From NCBI RefSeq assembly GCF_030812775.1, contig NZ_JAUSTI010000018.1, forward strand, positions 39,404 to 103,403: DNA of 64,000 nucleotides, written 5' to 3'. Both the position numbers and the translations under genes were made by a program. The DNA comes from Paenibacillus tundrae. GTDB lineage: Bacteria > Bacillota > Bacilli > Paenibacillales > Paenibacillaceae. Positions 25,778 through 35,700 of the stretch are shown in pieces. How positions within the stretch are numbered: the stretch's first letter is position 1; every line of letters starts with the position of its first letter. The notes beneath the pieces were generated by a model. It saw nothing but the letters and a program-made list of their open reading frames with translations, did not search any database and had not been told where the DNA came from.

Positions 25778-25794
25778 TGTTAGGTAACGTAACA
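25778..25794. promoter_or_regulatory. GlnR/TnrA box between glnL and the symporter
   Basis: TGTTAGGTAACGTAACA is an exact match to TGTNA-N7-TNACA. Relative to a possible glnL promoter (TACACT at 25744-25749 on the minus strand) it is centred near -49, the usual TnrA activation position. A degenerate second copy (TGTAGTATAGGTAACA) is at about 25875. Confidence 0.75.
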
Positions 25795-26079
25795 GCGTTT
25801 GAGCCGAAACTCGATTTTTTATAAAAAAATTAAATGATTCGATGTAGGTATTTGTCGATTTCCGTAGTTGAGATTGTAGTATAGGTAACATCTATAAGAG
25901 TATAACCATGCTTATGTGTAATGGTACAAACCATATGCACTTAACGACAAGTGTATCCAGATTCAAGCAGCCCATTCTGGGCGACTCATATTGTGCATGA
26001 ATCTAGGATTGAAACAACATTTCAGTCGTGCAATTAGAGGGGCTATATAACGAACAAAAAAGTAAAAGGGGTGTTGCCG

Positions 26080-27507
26080 ATGGAGCAAGCAATACAAGAT
26101 ATCGTTGTCAATTTCAACGATTTTCTATGGTCTAAGCTATTAATTATATTGTTGGTCGTATGTGGTGTGTACTTCACAACCAAAACCAAGTTCATGCAGT
26201 TCCGTATGATCGGTGATATGGTGAAGGTGCTCGCTGAGCCTCGAAGCAAGGAACCGGGTAAAATCTCGCCGTTCCAGGCTTTCTGTATTAGTATGGCCGC
26301 ACGTGTAGGCACAGGAAACATCACAGGTATAGCCATTGCTATAGCACTTGGTGGCCCTGGAGCCGTATTCTGGATGTGGATCATCGCCATTATTGGTTCC
26401 GCCTCCAGCTTCGTGGAGAGTACGCTTGCTCAGATCTATAAAATCAAAGACAATGGTGGATTTCGCGGAGGTCCTGCCTATTATATGGAGCGGGGGCTTG
26501 GTAAGCGCTGGATGGGTGTTCTTTTTGCGATTCTCATTACATTGTCTTTCGGGCTTGTCTTTAACGCTGTGCAGTCAAACACGATTACAGTAGCATTCCA
26601 AAATTCATTTGGCATGGATCGGTTGACGGTTGGAATTGTTATGGCCGTGATATTTGCAGCCATCATCATGGGCGGTGTGAAGCGGATAGCCAAGGCATCG
26701 GAGTACATCGTTGTGGTTCTAGCTGTCTTGTATATTGGTGTGGCGGCATTTGTTGTGCTGTCGAACATCACACAGCTTCCGGCCATGATTGTCCTCATTG
26801 TAAAGAATGCCTTCGGCATTGAACAGGTAGCCGGCGGTACGCTAGGAGCGGCATTAATGAACGGGGTTAAACGTGGTTTGTTCTCCAATGAAGCAGGTAT
26901 GGGTAGTGCACCGAATGCCGCAGCCACAGCAGATACGTCTCACCCTGTGAAGCAAGGACTTATTCAAGCCTTTGGCGTGCTGACAGACACACTGATCATC
27001 TGTACAAGTACTGCGATGATTATTTTATTATCAGGCGTGTATCAAGGCTCAGACTTAGGTGGTATTGAATTGACCCAGGCTGCATTGAGTGTGCATATCG
27101 GATCATGGGCTTCTGGTTTTCTCGCGATTATGATATTCCTATTTGCTTTCAGTACACTTATCGGAAACTATTATTACGGCGAAACGAATATTGAATTTAT
27201 CAAATCCAATAAGGGATGGCTATGGCTGTATCGTGTGAGTGTTATTGCTATGGTTCTGTTCGGAGCAGTAGCTAAAGTACAGCTGGTTTGGGATCTGGCA
27301 GACTTGTTCATGGGACTAATGGTTGTCGTGAACCTGATTGCAATTCTAATGTTGTCCAAAGTAACGTTCGCCGCTCTGAAGGATTATAAGAAACAGAAAG
27401 CCGAAGGACATAACCCGGTCTTTACACGTGATCGAATTCAGATCCCGGGTGAAGTAGAGTGCTGGGAATCTGAGGCGGAAGTAGTGACTAACCAGAGTAA
27501 AGCGTAA
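26080..27507 (+). CDS. AGCS family sodium:amino acid symporter (alanine, glycine or glutamine)
   Basis: 475 residues, about 11 membrane helices. Family blocks: FQAFCISMAARVGTGNITGIA, GGPGAVFWMWI, GGPAYYMERGLG and GLFSNEAGMGSAPNAAATA. Imports amino acids with sodium. B. subtilis relatives are AlsT and GlnT; the neighbouring glnL and nitrogen box suggest glutamine. A GTG at 26071 is in frame, but AAGGGGTG before the ATG at 26080 fits better. A bidirectional terminator follows. Confidence 0.88.
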   Translation: MEQAIQDIVVNFNDFLWSKLLIILLVVCGVYFTTKTKFMQFRMIGDMVKVLAEPRSKEPGKISPFQAFCISMAARVGTGNITGIAIAIALGGPGAVFWMWIIAIIGSASSFVESTLAQIYKIKDNGGFRGGPAYYMERGLGKRWMGVLFAILITLSFGLVFNAVQSNTITVAFQNSFGMDRLTVGIVMAVIFAAIIMGGVKRIAKASEYIVVVLAVLYIGVAAFVVLSNITQLPAMIVLIVKNAFGIEQVAGGTLGAALMNGVKRGLFSNEAGMGSAPNAAATADTSHPVKQGLIQAFGVLTDTLIICTSTAMIILLSGVYQGSDLGGIELTQAALSVHIGSWASGFLAIMIFLFAFSTLIGNYYYGETNIEFIKSNKGWLWLYRVSVIAMVLFGAVAKVQLVWDLADLFMGLMVVVNLIAILMLSKVTFAALKDYKKQKAEGHNPVFTRDRIQIPGEVECWESEAEVVTNQSKA

Positions 27508-27572
27508 AATGTAGCTTTGAAGTGGTTTGTATGGATACTAGACCATGCACACTAATGGAGATAAATGAAAAT

Positions 27573-27617
27573 AAACAGGGCTTCTACAATCCCATAAAGG
27601 GATAAGAAGCCCTGTTT
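27573..27617. terminator. bidirectional terminator
   Basis: AAACAGGGCTTCT and AGAAGCCCTGTTT form a 13-bp stem with inner ATCCC/GGGAT pairing, between the convergent symporter and chemoreceptor genes. Confidence 0.8.
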
Positions 27618-27672
27618 GTCACATTCCCTATTATGGGGTAGAGATGGCTCTACCCGGGAAGTGCATTTTCGT

Positions 27673-28515
27673 TTATTTGGAGATCGAGTAGCTGATCAGT
27701 TGCTCGGACAAAGTTTTCATCTGTTCGCCGGTCTGGTTCAGCTTATCAATGACATCGGTGAAGGATTGAACCAGGTTAGCTTGTTCTTGGGAAGAAGCAG
27801 CAATCTGGGAAACCTCAACCTCCATCTGTTTGATTACCTGCTGAACATCTTTCAGGCTGGCATCAATATCTGTCGTTGCTTGTTTGGCATCCACAGACAG
27901 CTTACGCACTTCAGAAGCGACAACGCCAAATCCTGCGCCTGCTTCACCCACGCGTGCTGCTTCAATCGCAGCATTAAGTCCGAGTAGATTCGTTTGCTCA
28001 GAGATCTCACGAATGAATCCAGCGACTTTGTTAATCTGGGAGGAATTTTGCACGGCAAGGCGCGCGTTCTCGAGAATCTGTTCACTGGTCGCTTGCAATT
28101 CCTCAGCATGAGCCGCGACATGTTGAACCATATCCACCAGATTTGTATTGATATTGTGGTTTTCCTGTATAATATCCTCAAGTTGATTCTGGTTCGTCTG
28201 ATCATAGGATACGCAGAAAACCGCTACAACGTTGTTGTGGTCATCAAAGATGGGGATGTTCAGTGTATCAAGCTCACGGCCAAAAACTTCGACGGGAAGC
28301 TTTGAAAGTGTAGCCTCACGTCCGTTGGTCAGTACAGCAAAGTTTCTATAACTGTCCAACAGATCCATACCTTTACGGAAACCAAGGTCGACGAAATTCT
28401 GCGTTGTAAATACCTCTACGACTTTTTCATGATCATAGAGGGTCAAGCTAGCAGGTTCTCTAAGAATCAGACTAATATAAGGCATAGCTTTCGTAAGAGC
28501 ATCGATTACATTCAT
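27673..28515 (-). CDS. soluble methyl-accepting chemotaxis-type receptor
   Basis: 280 residues without membrane helix. The N-terminal ~115 residues are a PAS/GAF-like sensor (LTLYDHEKVVEVF, IPIFDDHNNVVAVF). The C-terminal coiled coil has the conserved signalling tip EISEQTNLLGLNAAIEAARVGEAG and FGVVASEVRKLS that contacts CheA and CheW. Length and architecture resemble B. subtilis YfmS. It probably senses a cytoplasmic ligand or redox cue; the ligand is unknown. The start codon is followed by NVIDALTKAMPYI, and AAGGTGGC lies upstream. Confidence 0.85.
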   Translation of the reverse strand: MNVIDALTKAMPYISLILREPASLTLYDHEKVVEVFTTQNFVDLGFRKGMDLLDSYRNFAVLTNGREATLSKLPVEVFGRELDTLNIPIFDDHNNVVAVFCVSYDQTNQNQLEDIIQENHNINTNLVDMVQHVAAHAEELQATSEQILENARLAVQNSSQINKVAGFIREISEQTNLLGLNAAIEAARVGEAGAGFGVVASEVRKLSVDAKQATTDIDASLKDVQQVIKQMEVEVSQIAASSQEQANLVQSFTDVIDKLNQTGEQMKTLSEQLISYSISK

Positions 28516-28750
28516 GGGTTAAAGCCACCTTTTCTATATTTATAATTTAAATTGGTATTATCGGACGCACGTAACACTGTATATTTCATCGGACGTAAGG
28601 AGATAATCCTGAACGCCTTTTTAGATAAAATAATGACAGTTTTCAGTCTTATTTTTAAATTGTCTTCCATTAAAACTGATTTACTGGATATAAGTGTTAG
28701 TTGTAACTGTTTTTATATCAAGATATTTGTAGAGATGCATATCAATTTTG

Positions 28751-28762
28751 GGACATATGTCC
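28751..28762. promoter_or_regulatory. perfect palindrome upstream of the Crp-family gene
   Basis: GGACATATGTCC is fully self-complementary and lies 24 bases before the ribosome binding site of the Crp-type regulator. Possible autoregulatory operator; it does not match the classic Crp/Fnr half-site. Confidence 0.3.
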
Positions 28763-28802
28763 GTTTCTGTACGTTATTAGGGTGAGAAGGAGGCTTGGCT
28801 GG

Positions 28803-29495
28803 ATGAGAGAAATTATGGATTTTGAGCGGATGCGTCAGCTTGCGCGTGACCATGAATTAGACCAGGTGTTGGATCCATCTGCATTCGCTGAGCTCAGACT
28901 GCTTGAGGCTTCTAAAGGGGAAATCATCTGTGCCAAAGGAGAACGACCCGAGCGTCTCTATTTCCTAGTTCAGGGTAAACTCAAAATCTATACCACGCTA
29001 CCCAATGGCAAATCTCTGTTGCTTCGCTTCAGCACCCCACTTGCACTTGTATGCGATCTGGAACTGGTGAACGGCAAAGAAGCGAAAAATACAGTCGAAT
29101 CGGTTAACAAAAGTTTGCTGCTCGCTGTCAGCTATCGTTACCTGCAAAACACGTATGCTGAGAATGCAAAATTCCTACATTTCATGCTTGAACAGGTGAC
29201 ACATAAGCTGTACACGTTCTCTAACCTATCGAGTTTAAATCTGTTGTATCCGGTCGAAAGTCGGTTCGCGAGTTATATGCTGTCTATCATGGAGCAGGAG
29301 AACGAGGTGACTGAAGAGATTCAGACCTCCAAGCTGACCGAGCTTGCGGACATGTTAGGTACGAGTTACAGACATCTGAACCGTGTGATTCTGGATCTGA
29401 GCGAGCGGAATATTATACGTAAAGAGCAGCGCAAGATTGTGATTAACAATCTAGAAGAGTTGCGCGAAATTGCAGGTGGAAATATGTATGAGTGA
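28803..29495 (+). CDS. Crp/Fnr-superfamily regulator (YeiL-like)
   Basis: 230 residues. Cyclic-nucleotide-binding-like beta roll (about 20-135: KGEIICAKGERPERLYFLVQGKLKIYT, LLLRFSTPLALVCDLELV), a dimerisation helix, and a C-terminal HTH (TSKLTELADMLGTSYRHLNRVILDLSERNII). No Fnr cysteine cluster is visible. A GTG at 28782 is in frame, but AAGGAGG at 28787-28793 sets the ATG at 28803. Divergent from the chemoreceptor; its own terminator follows. Confidence 0.87.
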   Translation: MREIMDFERMRQLARDHELDQVLDPSAFAELRLLEASKGEIICAKGERPERLYFLVQGKLKIYTTLPNGKSLLLRFSTPLALVCDLELVNGKEAKNTVESVNKSLLLAVSYRYLQNTYAENAKFLHFMLEQVTHKLYTFSNLSSLNLLYPVESRFASYMLSIMEQENEVTEEIQTSKLTELADMLGTSYRHLNRVILDLSERNIIRKEQRKIVINNLEELREIAGGNMYE

Positions 29496-29503
29496 CAGAA
29501 AAA

Positions 29504-29536
29504 AGCACCCTTCTTGCCAGATGCAATGAGGGTGCT
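29504..29536. terminator. bidirectional terminator
   Basis: AGCACCCT and AGGGTGCT arms. On the minus strand six T follow, so it mainly serves pepT. Confidence 0.75.
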
Positions 29537-29577
29537 AATTCATTTGAAGCGATCCCTATCGTTGGATCTCTGAACTG

Positions 29578-30819
29578 TTAAATCTCTCCTCGATCCTCGA
29601 ACAATTGAGCAATCTCCACAATAACCTGAGTGGCTTTGACCATGTTATCAACCGATACATATTCGAATTTACCATGATAGTTCTCGCCGCCTGTGAAAAT
29701 ATTAGGGGTAGGCATACCCATGTAGGAGAGTTGGGAGCCGTCTGTTCCACCACGGATTGGACGAATGATTGGCTCAATATCAAGGCGCGTCATGGCTTCA
29801 TGTGCAATATCTACAATCTGACGCACAGGTTCAATTTTCTCACGCATGTTGTAGTACTGATCGTTGATCTCGATGGTTATGCTCTTCTCGCCATATTTGG
29901 CTTTGAGTTCATTCGTTACATTCAGAAGGTAGGTTTTACGTTCCTCGAACTTCTCGCGATCAAAGTCACGAATAATATAGCTCATTTTGGTCAGTTCAAC
30001 GTCGCCTTCGATGGACAAGAGGTGGTAGAAGCCTTCATAACCTTCAGTGAATTCGGGTGCTTCTTCTACTGGCAGACGACGATTCAGTTCCATCGCAATT
30101 TTAGCGGAATTGACCATTTTGCCTTTCGCTGTACCAGGATGCACATTGGTGCCCCGCACTGTAATCTTAGCTGCTGCGGCATTGAAGCTCTCATATTCCA
30201 GCTCTCCGAGTGGGCCGCCATCAACTGTATAAGCATATTTCGCTCCGAATGCAGCCACGTCAAACTTATGTGGGCCACGACCGATTTCTTCATCAGGGGT
30301 GAACGCGACACGGATTGTCCCGTGCTTCAGTTCCGGATGTTCAATCAGGTAGGCCATCGCCGTTATAATCTCAGCAATGCCTGCCTTGTTGTCTGCACCA
30401 AGAAGTGTTGTACCATCGGTTGTAATTAAGGTGTGCCCTTTGTATTCACGCAGTTCTGGGAAGTCGGTCGTGGACAGAACAACATCCAGCTCTTTATTCA
30501 ATGTGATATCTTGTCCATCATAATTGGAGATGACCTGTGGTTTAACATCTTTGCCCGTAAAATCGGTAGCCGTATCCAGATGTGCGAGGAAACCAATCAC
30601 AGGAACGTCTTTGTCTGTATTGGAAGGGAGCGTTGCCATCACATAACCGTTCTCATCCATGGTAACGTCCTGCAGCCCAATGGACTGACACTCCTTAACA
30701 AGTAATTCCCCTAGCGCCAATTGACCTGGAGTGGAAGGGCACGTTTCATTGTTTTCATCAGATTGTGTATCCATCTGCACATAAGTGGTTAATCTTTGGA
30801 TTAGAATGTCTTTCACCAT
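29578..30819 (-). CDS. pepT: peptidase T (tripeptide aminopeptidase)
   Basis: 413 residues, full length. Di-zinc M20 peptidase that removes N-terminal residues from tripeptides. Zinc-site motifs: GFLAHLDTATDF, TTLLGADNKAGIAEI, TPDEEIGRGPHKFD and RPIRGGTDGSQLS; MPTPNIFTGGENYHGKFEYV is also typical. AAGGAGCG lies before the ATG. Monocistronic, with a terminator downstream; divergent from namA. Confidence 0.95.
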   Translation of the reverse strand: MVKDILIQRLTTYVQMDTQSDENNETCPSTPGQLALGELLVKECQSIGLQDVTMDENGYVMATLPSNTDKDVPVIGFLAHLDTATDFTGKDVKPQVISNYDGQDITLNKELDVVLSTTDFPELREYKGHTLITTDGTTLLGADNKAGIAEIITAMAYLIEHPELKHGTIRVAFTPDEEIGRGPHKFDVAAFGAKYAYTVDGGPLGELEYESFNAAAAKITVRGTNVHPGTAKGKMVNSAKIAMELNRRLPVEEAPEFTEGYEGFYHLLSIEGDVELTKMSYIIRDFDREKFEERKTYLLNVTNELKAKYGEKSITIEINDQYYNMREKIEPVRQIVDIAHEAMTRLDIEPIIRPIRGGTDGSQLSYMGMPTPNIFTGGENYHGKFEYVSVDNMVKATQVIVEIAQLFEDRGEI

Positions 30820-31038
30820 TAATCGCTCCTTTAGATTTAATCTCTACGGGTATAATATCACGTTTGGCAGGGTATTCGCTGATTGGCGCCTGTTTGAAGA
30901 AGTTAGGTATAAAAAAGGGTACTAGGGCACAGAAATGTACGTACTTGTATTCCGGTAGGTAAAGTTCATAATAAAAATGACGCAAGCTAACAGGCTCAAT
31001 ATATATATTAGAAGATTTGAATAGGAGATGTAGCCCAT

Positions 31039-32073
31039 ATGTCAGAGACTTTATTTTCTCCCTATCAGTTCAAGGGATTACAGTTAAATAATCGTATTGT
31101 TATGGCGCCAATGTGCCAGTATTCCGTAGATGCTAAGGATGGTACTCCTAATGAGTGGCACCAGGTGCACTATGTGAGTCGCGCTGTTGGAGGCACGGGT
31201 CTGATTGTCATTGAGATGACAGACGTTGACCCAGATGGACGCATTACCGATAATGACCTCGGGATATGGTCAGACGATCACATTCCAGCTTTTCGCAAGC
31301 TGATTGATAGCATACATGCCCACGGTTCCAAAGTTGCGATCCAGATCGCTCACGCAGGACGAAAAGCACAGGATGCTGAGCAGCCTGTTGCACCTTCTGT
31401 TGTAACGTTCCCTGGAGAGAACTTCAAGACGCCACGAGCGTTAACGACAGAAGAAGTGGAAGAAATGGTACAGAAATACGCAGACGGTGTCCGCCGTGCG
31501 GTTCAAGCAGGTGTAGATGCAATCGAGCTACATGGGGCACACGGATATCTGATGCATCAATTCCACTCCAAGCTGATGAACCATCGGGAAGATAAATATG
31601 GTCAGAACTTATCCCAGTTTGGCGTTGAAGTGATTCGTGCGGTGAAAAAGGAAATGCCATCAGATATGCCACTTATTCTGCGGATTTCGGCAGTAGAATA
31701 TGCTGATGGTGGATATGATATAGATCATACCCTTGAGATGTCTCGTGCCTATCAGGAGGCGGGTGTAGATATGTTCCACATCAGCTCAGGTGGTGAAGGG
31801 CCTACAGGACAGAGAAAACCAGGTAACTATCCGGGATATCAGGTTCCTTTTGCACGCCGTTTCCGTGAGGAATTGAACGTTCCTGTCATTGCGGTAGGGT
31901 TGCTTGATGAGTATGCCTTAGCCGAAGCGGTTATTGGAAACGGTGATGCTGACTTGGTCGCTATAGGTAGAGGTATGCTGCGTGACCCGTATTGGGCAAA
32001 CCATGCAGCGCTGGCACTTGGCATTACGAAGGATCAGGCAGGAATTGCGGAGCAATATTCTCGCGGGTACTGA
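31039..32073 (+). CDS. namA: NADPH dehydrogenase, Old Yellow Enzyme family
   Basis: 344 residues, close to B. subtilis YqjM (338). FMN-dependent reduction of activated C=C bonds and xenobiotics. Cys26 in MAPMCQYSV (redox-tuning in YqjM), AHAGRKAQ, HGAHGYLMHQFHS (substrate His pair), RISAVEY and DLVAIGRGMLRDPYW are present. RBS AGGAGATG lies upstream. The SRPBCC gene follows by 21 bases, so they are probably co-transcribed. Confidence 0.93.
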   Translation: MSETLFSPYQFKGLQLNNRIVMAPMCQYSVDAKDGTPNEWHQVHYVSRAVGGTGLIVIEMTDVDPDGRITDNDLGIWSDDHIPAFRKLIDSIHAHGSKVAIQIAHAGRKAQDAEQPVAPSVVTFPGENFKTPRALTTEEVEEMVQKYADGVRRAVQAGVDAIELHGAHGYLMHQFHSKLMNHREDKYGQNLSQFGVEVIRAVKKEMPSDMPLILRISAVEYADGGYDIDHTLEMSRAYQEAGVDMFHISSGGEGPTGQRKPGNYPGYQVPFARRFREELNVPVIAVGLLDEYALAEAVIGNGDADLVAIGRGMLRDPYWANHAALALGITKDQAGIAEQYSRGY

Positions 32074-32094
32074 GATTTCTAAGGAGGAAATTGA

Positions 32095-32511
32095 ATGGAT
32101 TCAGCAAGTGCATTGCCGGATATTCGGCAGCAGGTACTACTTCATGCGCCAGTAAATAAGGTGTGGGAGATCGTGTCCACAGCACAAGGTATGGGACGTT
32201 GGTTCATGCCTAGTGACCTTGAAGCAACCGTGGGACATGAATTCATACTGGAGGCTGGACCTTTTGGGCAATCCCCATGCAAGGTGATTGAAGTTAAGCC
32301 AGAGCATAAGCTTTCTTTTCGTTGGGGAAAGGACTGGACGCTTACATTTGAACTAGAAGATCAGCCTGAAGGCACTCAATTTACGTTAATTCATAGTGGT
32401 TGGGATGCGGATCAATTGACCGAATTCGGACAAGCGCATGCCATCGTACGTGAGCGTATGGAGCAAGGCTGGATAGGAATTGTACAGAAACTTGCGCAAG
32501 AGGTTCAATAA
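32095..32511 (+). CDS. SRPBCC (AHSA1-type) domain protein
   Basis: 138 residues. Small ligand-binding helix-grip fold: RQQVLLHAPVNKVWEIVST near the start, GRWFMPSDLEATVGHEF, LSFRWGKDWTLTFELE and TLIHSGW typical of AHSA1 proteins. Ligand unknown. AAGGAGG is upstream. Second gene after namA. Confidence 0.85.
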   Translation: MDSASALPDIRQQVLLHAPVNKVWEIVSTAQGMGRWFMPSDLEATVGHEFILEAGPFGQSPCKVIEVKPEHKLSFRWGKDWTLTFELEDQPEGTQFTLIHSGWDADQLTEFGQAHAIVRERMEQGWIGIVQKLAQEVQ

Positions 32512-32576
32512 TTTATTTACTGTAATTCCAATGGAATTATAGTAAATAACAGTGAAATAACAGCGTGAATAGAGCC

Positions 32577-32638
32577 AGAAAGCTGCAAATTCGATGCGGG
32601 CGCGCATGCCGGTAGACGAGTTTGTGGCTTTTTGTTTT
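32577..32638 (+). terminator. terminator of the namA operon
   Basis: AAAGCTGCAAATTCG pairs with CGAGTTTGTGGCTTT and T-rich sequence follows. Directly upstream (32513-32549) lies an AT-rich near-perfect palindrome, TTATTTACTGTAATTCC against GGAATTATAGTAAATAA. Confidence 0.7.
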
Positions 32639-32797
32639 GCAAAAATAGCTGCCCCAACTATTTCCGTCAACACGAGAAACGTGTAACATGGATTTATAGA
32701 GGTAGGTTGTTCAATAAGATCGCCCTTTTTGAACATGGATTCATGATGGTTAAACGACAAATTTAGACGTTCTTCTCTAGAGACGGAAGGATTTAGG

Positions 32798-35700
32798 ATG
32801 AAAAAACACTGGATTATGCTCACGATCAGCTTTATATGCATTGTGATATTTCCGCTGGGTTGGGTAGCACATACCTTAATATCCGATCGCACCAATCCAA
32901 CCGTCCAGGATGGATTCATAGATCTAACGCAATGGGACTTTGACCAAAAAGGTTCTGCAACGCTTGACGGTGACTGGGATTTCTATCCCAATCAATTGTT
33001 GACGCCCGTTGATTTGGAAGCTGATCGATCTGGACGTAAGGCGTTATCGCCTCATTCACAGGTGAAGGTTCCCTCACAGTGGAATAAGACACTTGGTCAA
33101 GCACATGGATTCGGTACATATCACGTACGCATGAAGATTAATCCTAATCTCATTAAGAACGATTATGGAATACGCTCTCAGAATATTCGCATGGCTCATC
33201 GCATTTTTTTGGACGGCAAAGAAATTGGAGGTAAAGGTCTGCCTGGAATAAATCCAGATATTGATATCCAGCTCAATCTGCCTTTCACCGGTTTTACATC
33301 GATAGATGGAGAGAGTGCGGATATTCTTATTCAAGTATCTAACTATAGCTACTCCTCCGGCGGGATTGTTGCCTCAATCTTATTCGGGGATGAACGCAGC
33401 ATCCAGAATAGTCAGCAATGGAGCTGGCTTACCGATCTTATGGCTCTATTCGGTTTTCTATTTCCTGCGGCATTTTTCTTACTCTTATTCCGATTAAGGC
33501 AGAACGAGAGAGAACTCCGGTATCTCGGCTTGTTCAGTCTCGCCGGTGCGATGTATGCATTGACCCATGGAGAGAAATTATTAGGTACACTTCTCCCCTT
33601 TCTTCCGAATAACGAGATCCTGCGGATTCAATTCCTTAGTGCAGCCCTTGCGTATTATTATCTGCTTCGGTATATCGATGTTATTGTTCCGGGCGCGGTG
33701 CATCAATGGTTTGTTCGACTAGGTGTCATATTGGTCATTCTTCAGTGTGTGATCGGGCTTGTGTTACCACCAGCCGTGTTCTCGCGTCTGACGCCGTATA
33801 TGTTACTTATTTCTCTCATTGTCATCCTATACTCGCTTAGAGCAATGGTATTTTGGTTGAAAAGGAGAGCTGATGATAGCCATTTTGCATTACTTAGCAT
33901 GATGAGCCTGATGATGGTTGTGGTGCTGCATACCGTGGGTGCCTTTACCACATGGGATACATCGTTTCTAGCATTGTATGAGCTATTATTATTTATTTTC
34001 ATACAGATGATTTTAACGGCCATTCGATTTGCGGAATCCTTTCGTGAGGTTGAGGCATTATCTGAGCGGTTGCTTGTTATTGATAGTCTCAAAGATGAAT
34101 TTATGGCTAATACCTCTCATGAGCTGCGCACGCCACTACACGGCATCATCAATATCGCCCAATCCATGCTGGAGGGAGCGGCAGGTGAGGTTACGAAGAA
34201 ACAGGCCAAAAACCTATCTATGATCACCTCTACAGGCAAACGCCTCTCCTTGTTAATTAACGATATTCTTGATTTTGCCAAGCTCAAAAATAGTGAAATT
34301 GAACTGAAACGAGAAGCTGTCGATCTGGAATCCATTGCGCGTACAGTCGTGGAGGTATCCGACTTCACCTTTGGAGACAAACCGATCGTGTTGCTCCAGC
34401 AGTGGCCGCAGGCTATGCCGCTTGTGGAGGCGGATGAGGATCGTCTACGACAGATTCTGTACAATCTGCTTGGAAATGCATACAAGTATACGCATCAAGG
34501 TGAGATTCGCCTATTTGCGACGGTTGAGGGTGAACAAGTGACCGTCTCCGTTGCAGATACGGGTGTGGGTATCGCTGAAGATAAGCTGGAAGATATTTTT
34601 CAATCCTATGAGCAGGGGAATGGGACAAGTGAAAATGTCATGGGAGGTACGGGGCTAGGGCTGAGTATCACACGTAAGCTTGTTGAATTAAGCGGAGGAA
34701 CGATATGGGTTGAATCCGTTCCCGGCGAAGGCTCAGTATTCCACTTTACATTGCCTGTCGCACAGACCCACCTGCTTCGAGCGAGCTATAAACCCTCAGC
34801 CGCACAATATGTAGCTGCCACCCAGAGTGCTGAGAAGACCAATGGATTCGTTGATGAGCTGGATGAGAACGATCATGCTTTTGAGGCTGATCACACGATT
34901 CTAGTTGTGGATGATGATCCGGTTAATCGCCAGGTATTGATTAACTTGTTATCGACGCAGCGCTATCGCGTTATTGCTGCCGATAGCGGAGCCGCTGCTC
35001 TGAAGCTGCGAGAGAAACACCCTGACATTGATCTGGTGGTAACGGATTGGATGATGCCTGGCATGTCAGGGATTGAACTGTCCCGTAGATTAAGGGAGCG
35101 TAGTTCATTGTCTGAGCTACCTATTCTGATGTTGACGGCGCGTGGCTTGCCTGAGGATATTAAGCTAGGTTTCCAAGCCGGAGCGAATGATTTCCTGAGT
35201 AAACCTGTAGATGCAGGCGAACTCCGCGCCCGGGTCAGAACACTGATCGAGATGAAAGTGTCCGTACAAGGAGCAATTCGTACGGAGATGGCCTTCTTAC
35301 AAGCGCAGATTAAGCCGCATTTTCTCTATAATGCACTCAATGTCATCATTGCCACATGTGCGGTTAATCCAGATAAAGCAACCGACTTGCTGATTGAGTT
35401 AAGTCAGTATCTGCGAGGGAGTTTCGACTTCCAGAATAGAGACCAGCTCGTTCCGCTGCACAAGGAGATGGAGCTTGTTGAATCCTATGTGCATTTGGAA
35501 AAGGCTCGATTCGAGGAAAGACTGGTTGTTCACTACGAAGTAGAGCCTGGCATTCATCTCTATATCCCTCCACTGAGTATCCAGCCTCTGGTGGAGAATG
35601 CTATTCGCCATGGTGTAATGGAGCGTGCGGCCGGAGGAATGGTATCTCTGAAGATTGCTAGGATAGGGACGCGTATCCTGGTACAGGTCGAAGATGATGG

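Noticed and set aside
29605..30429. 274-codon open frame opposite pepT
   Set aside because: Antisense shadow of a confident gene; no ribosome binding site.
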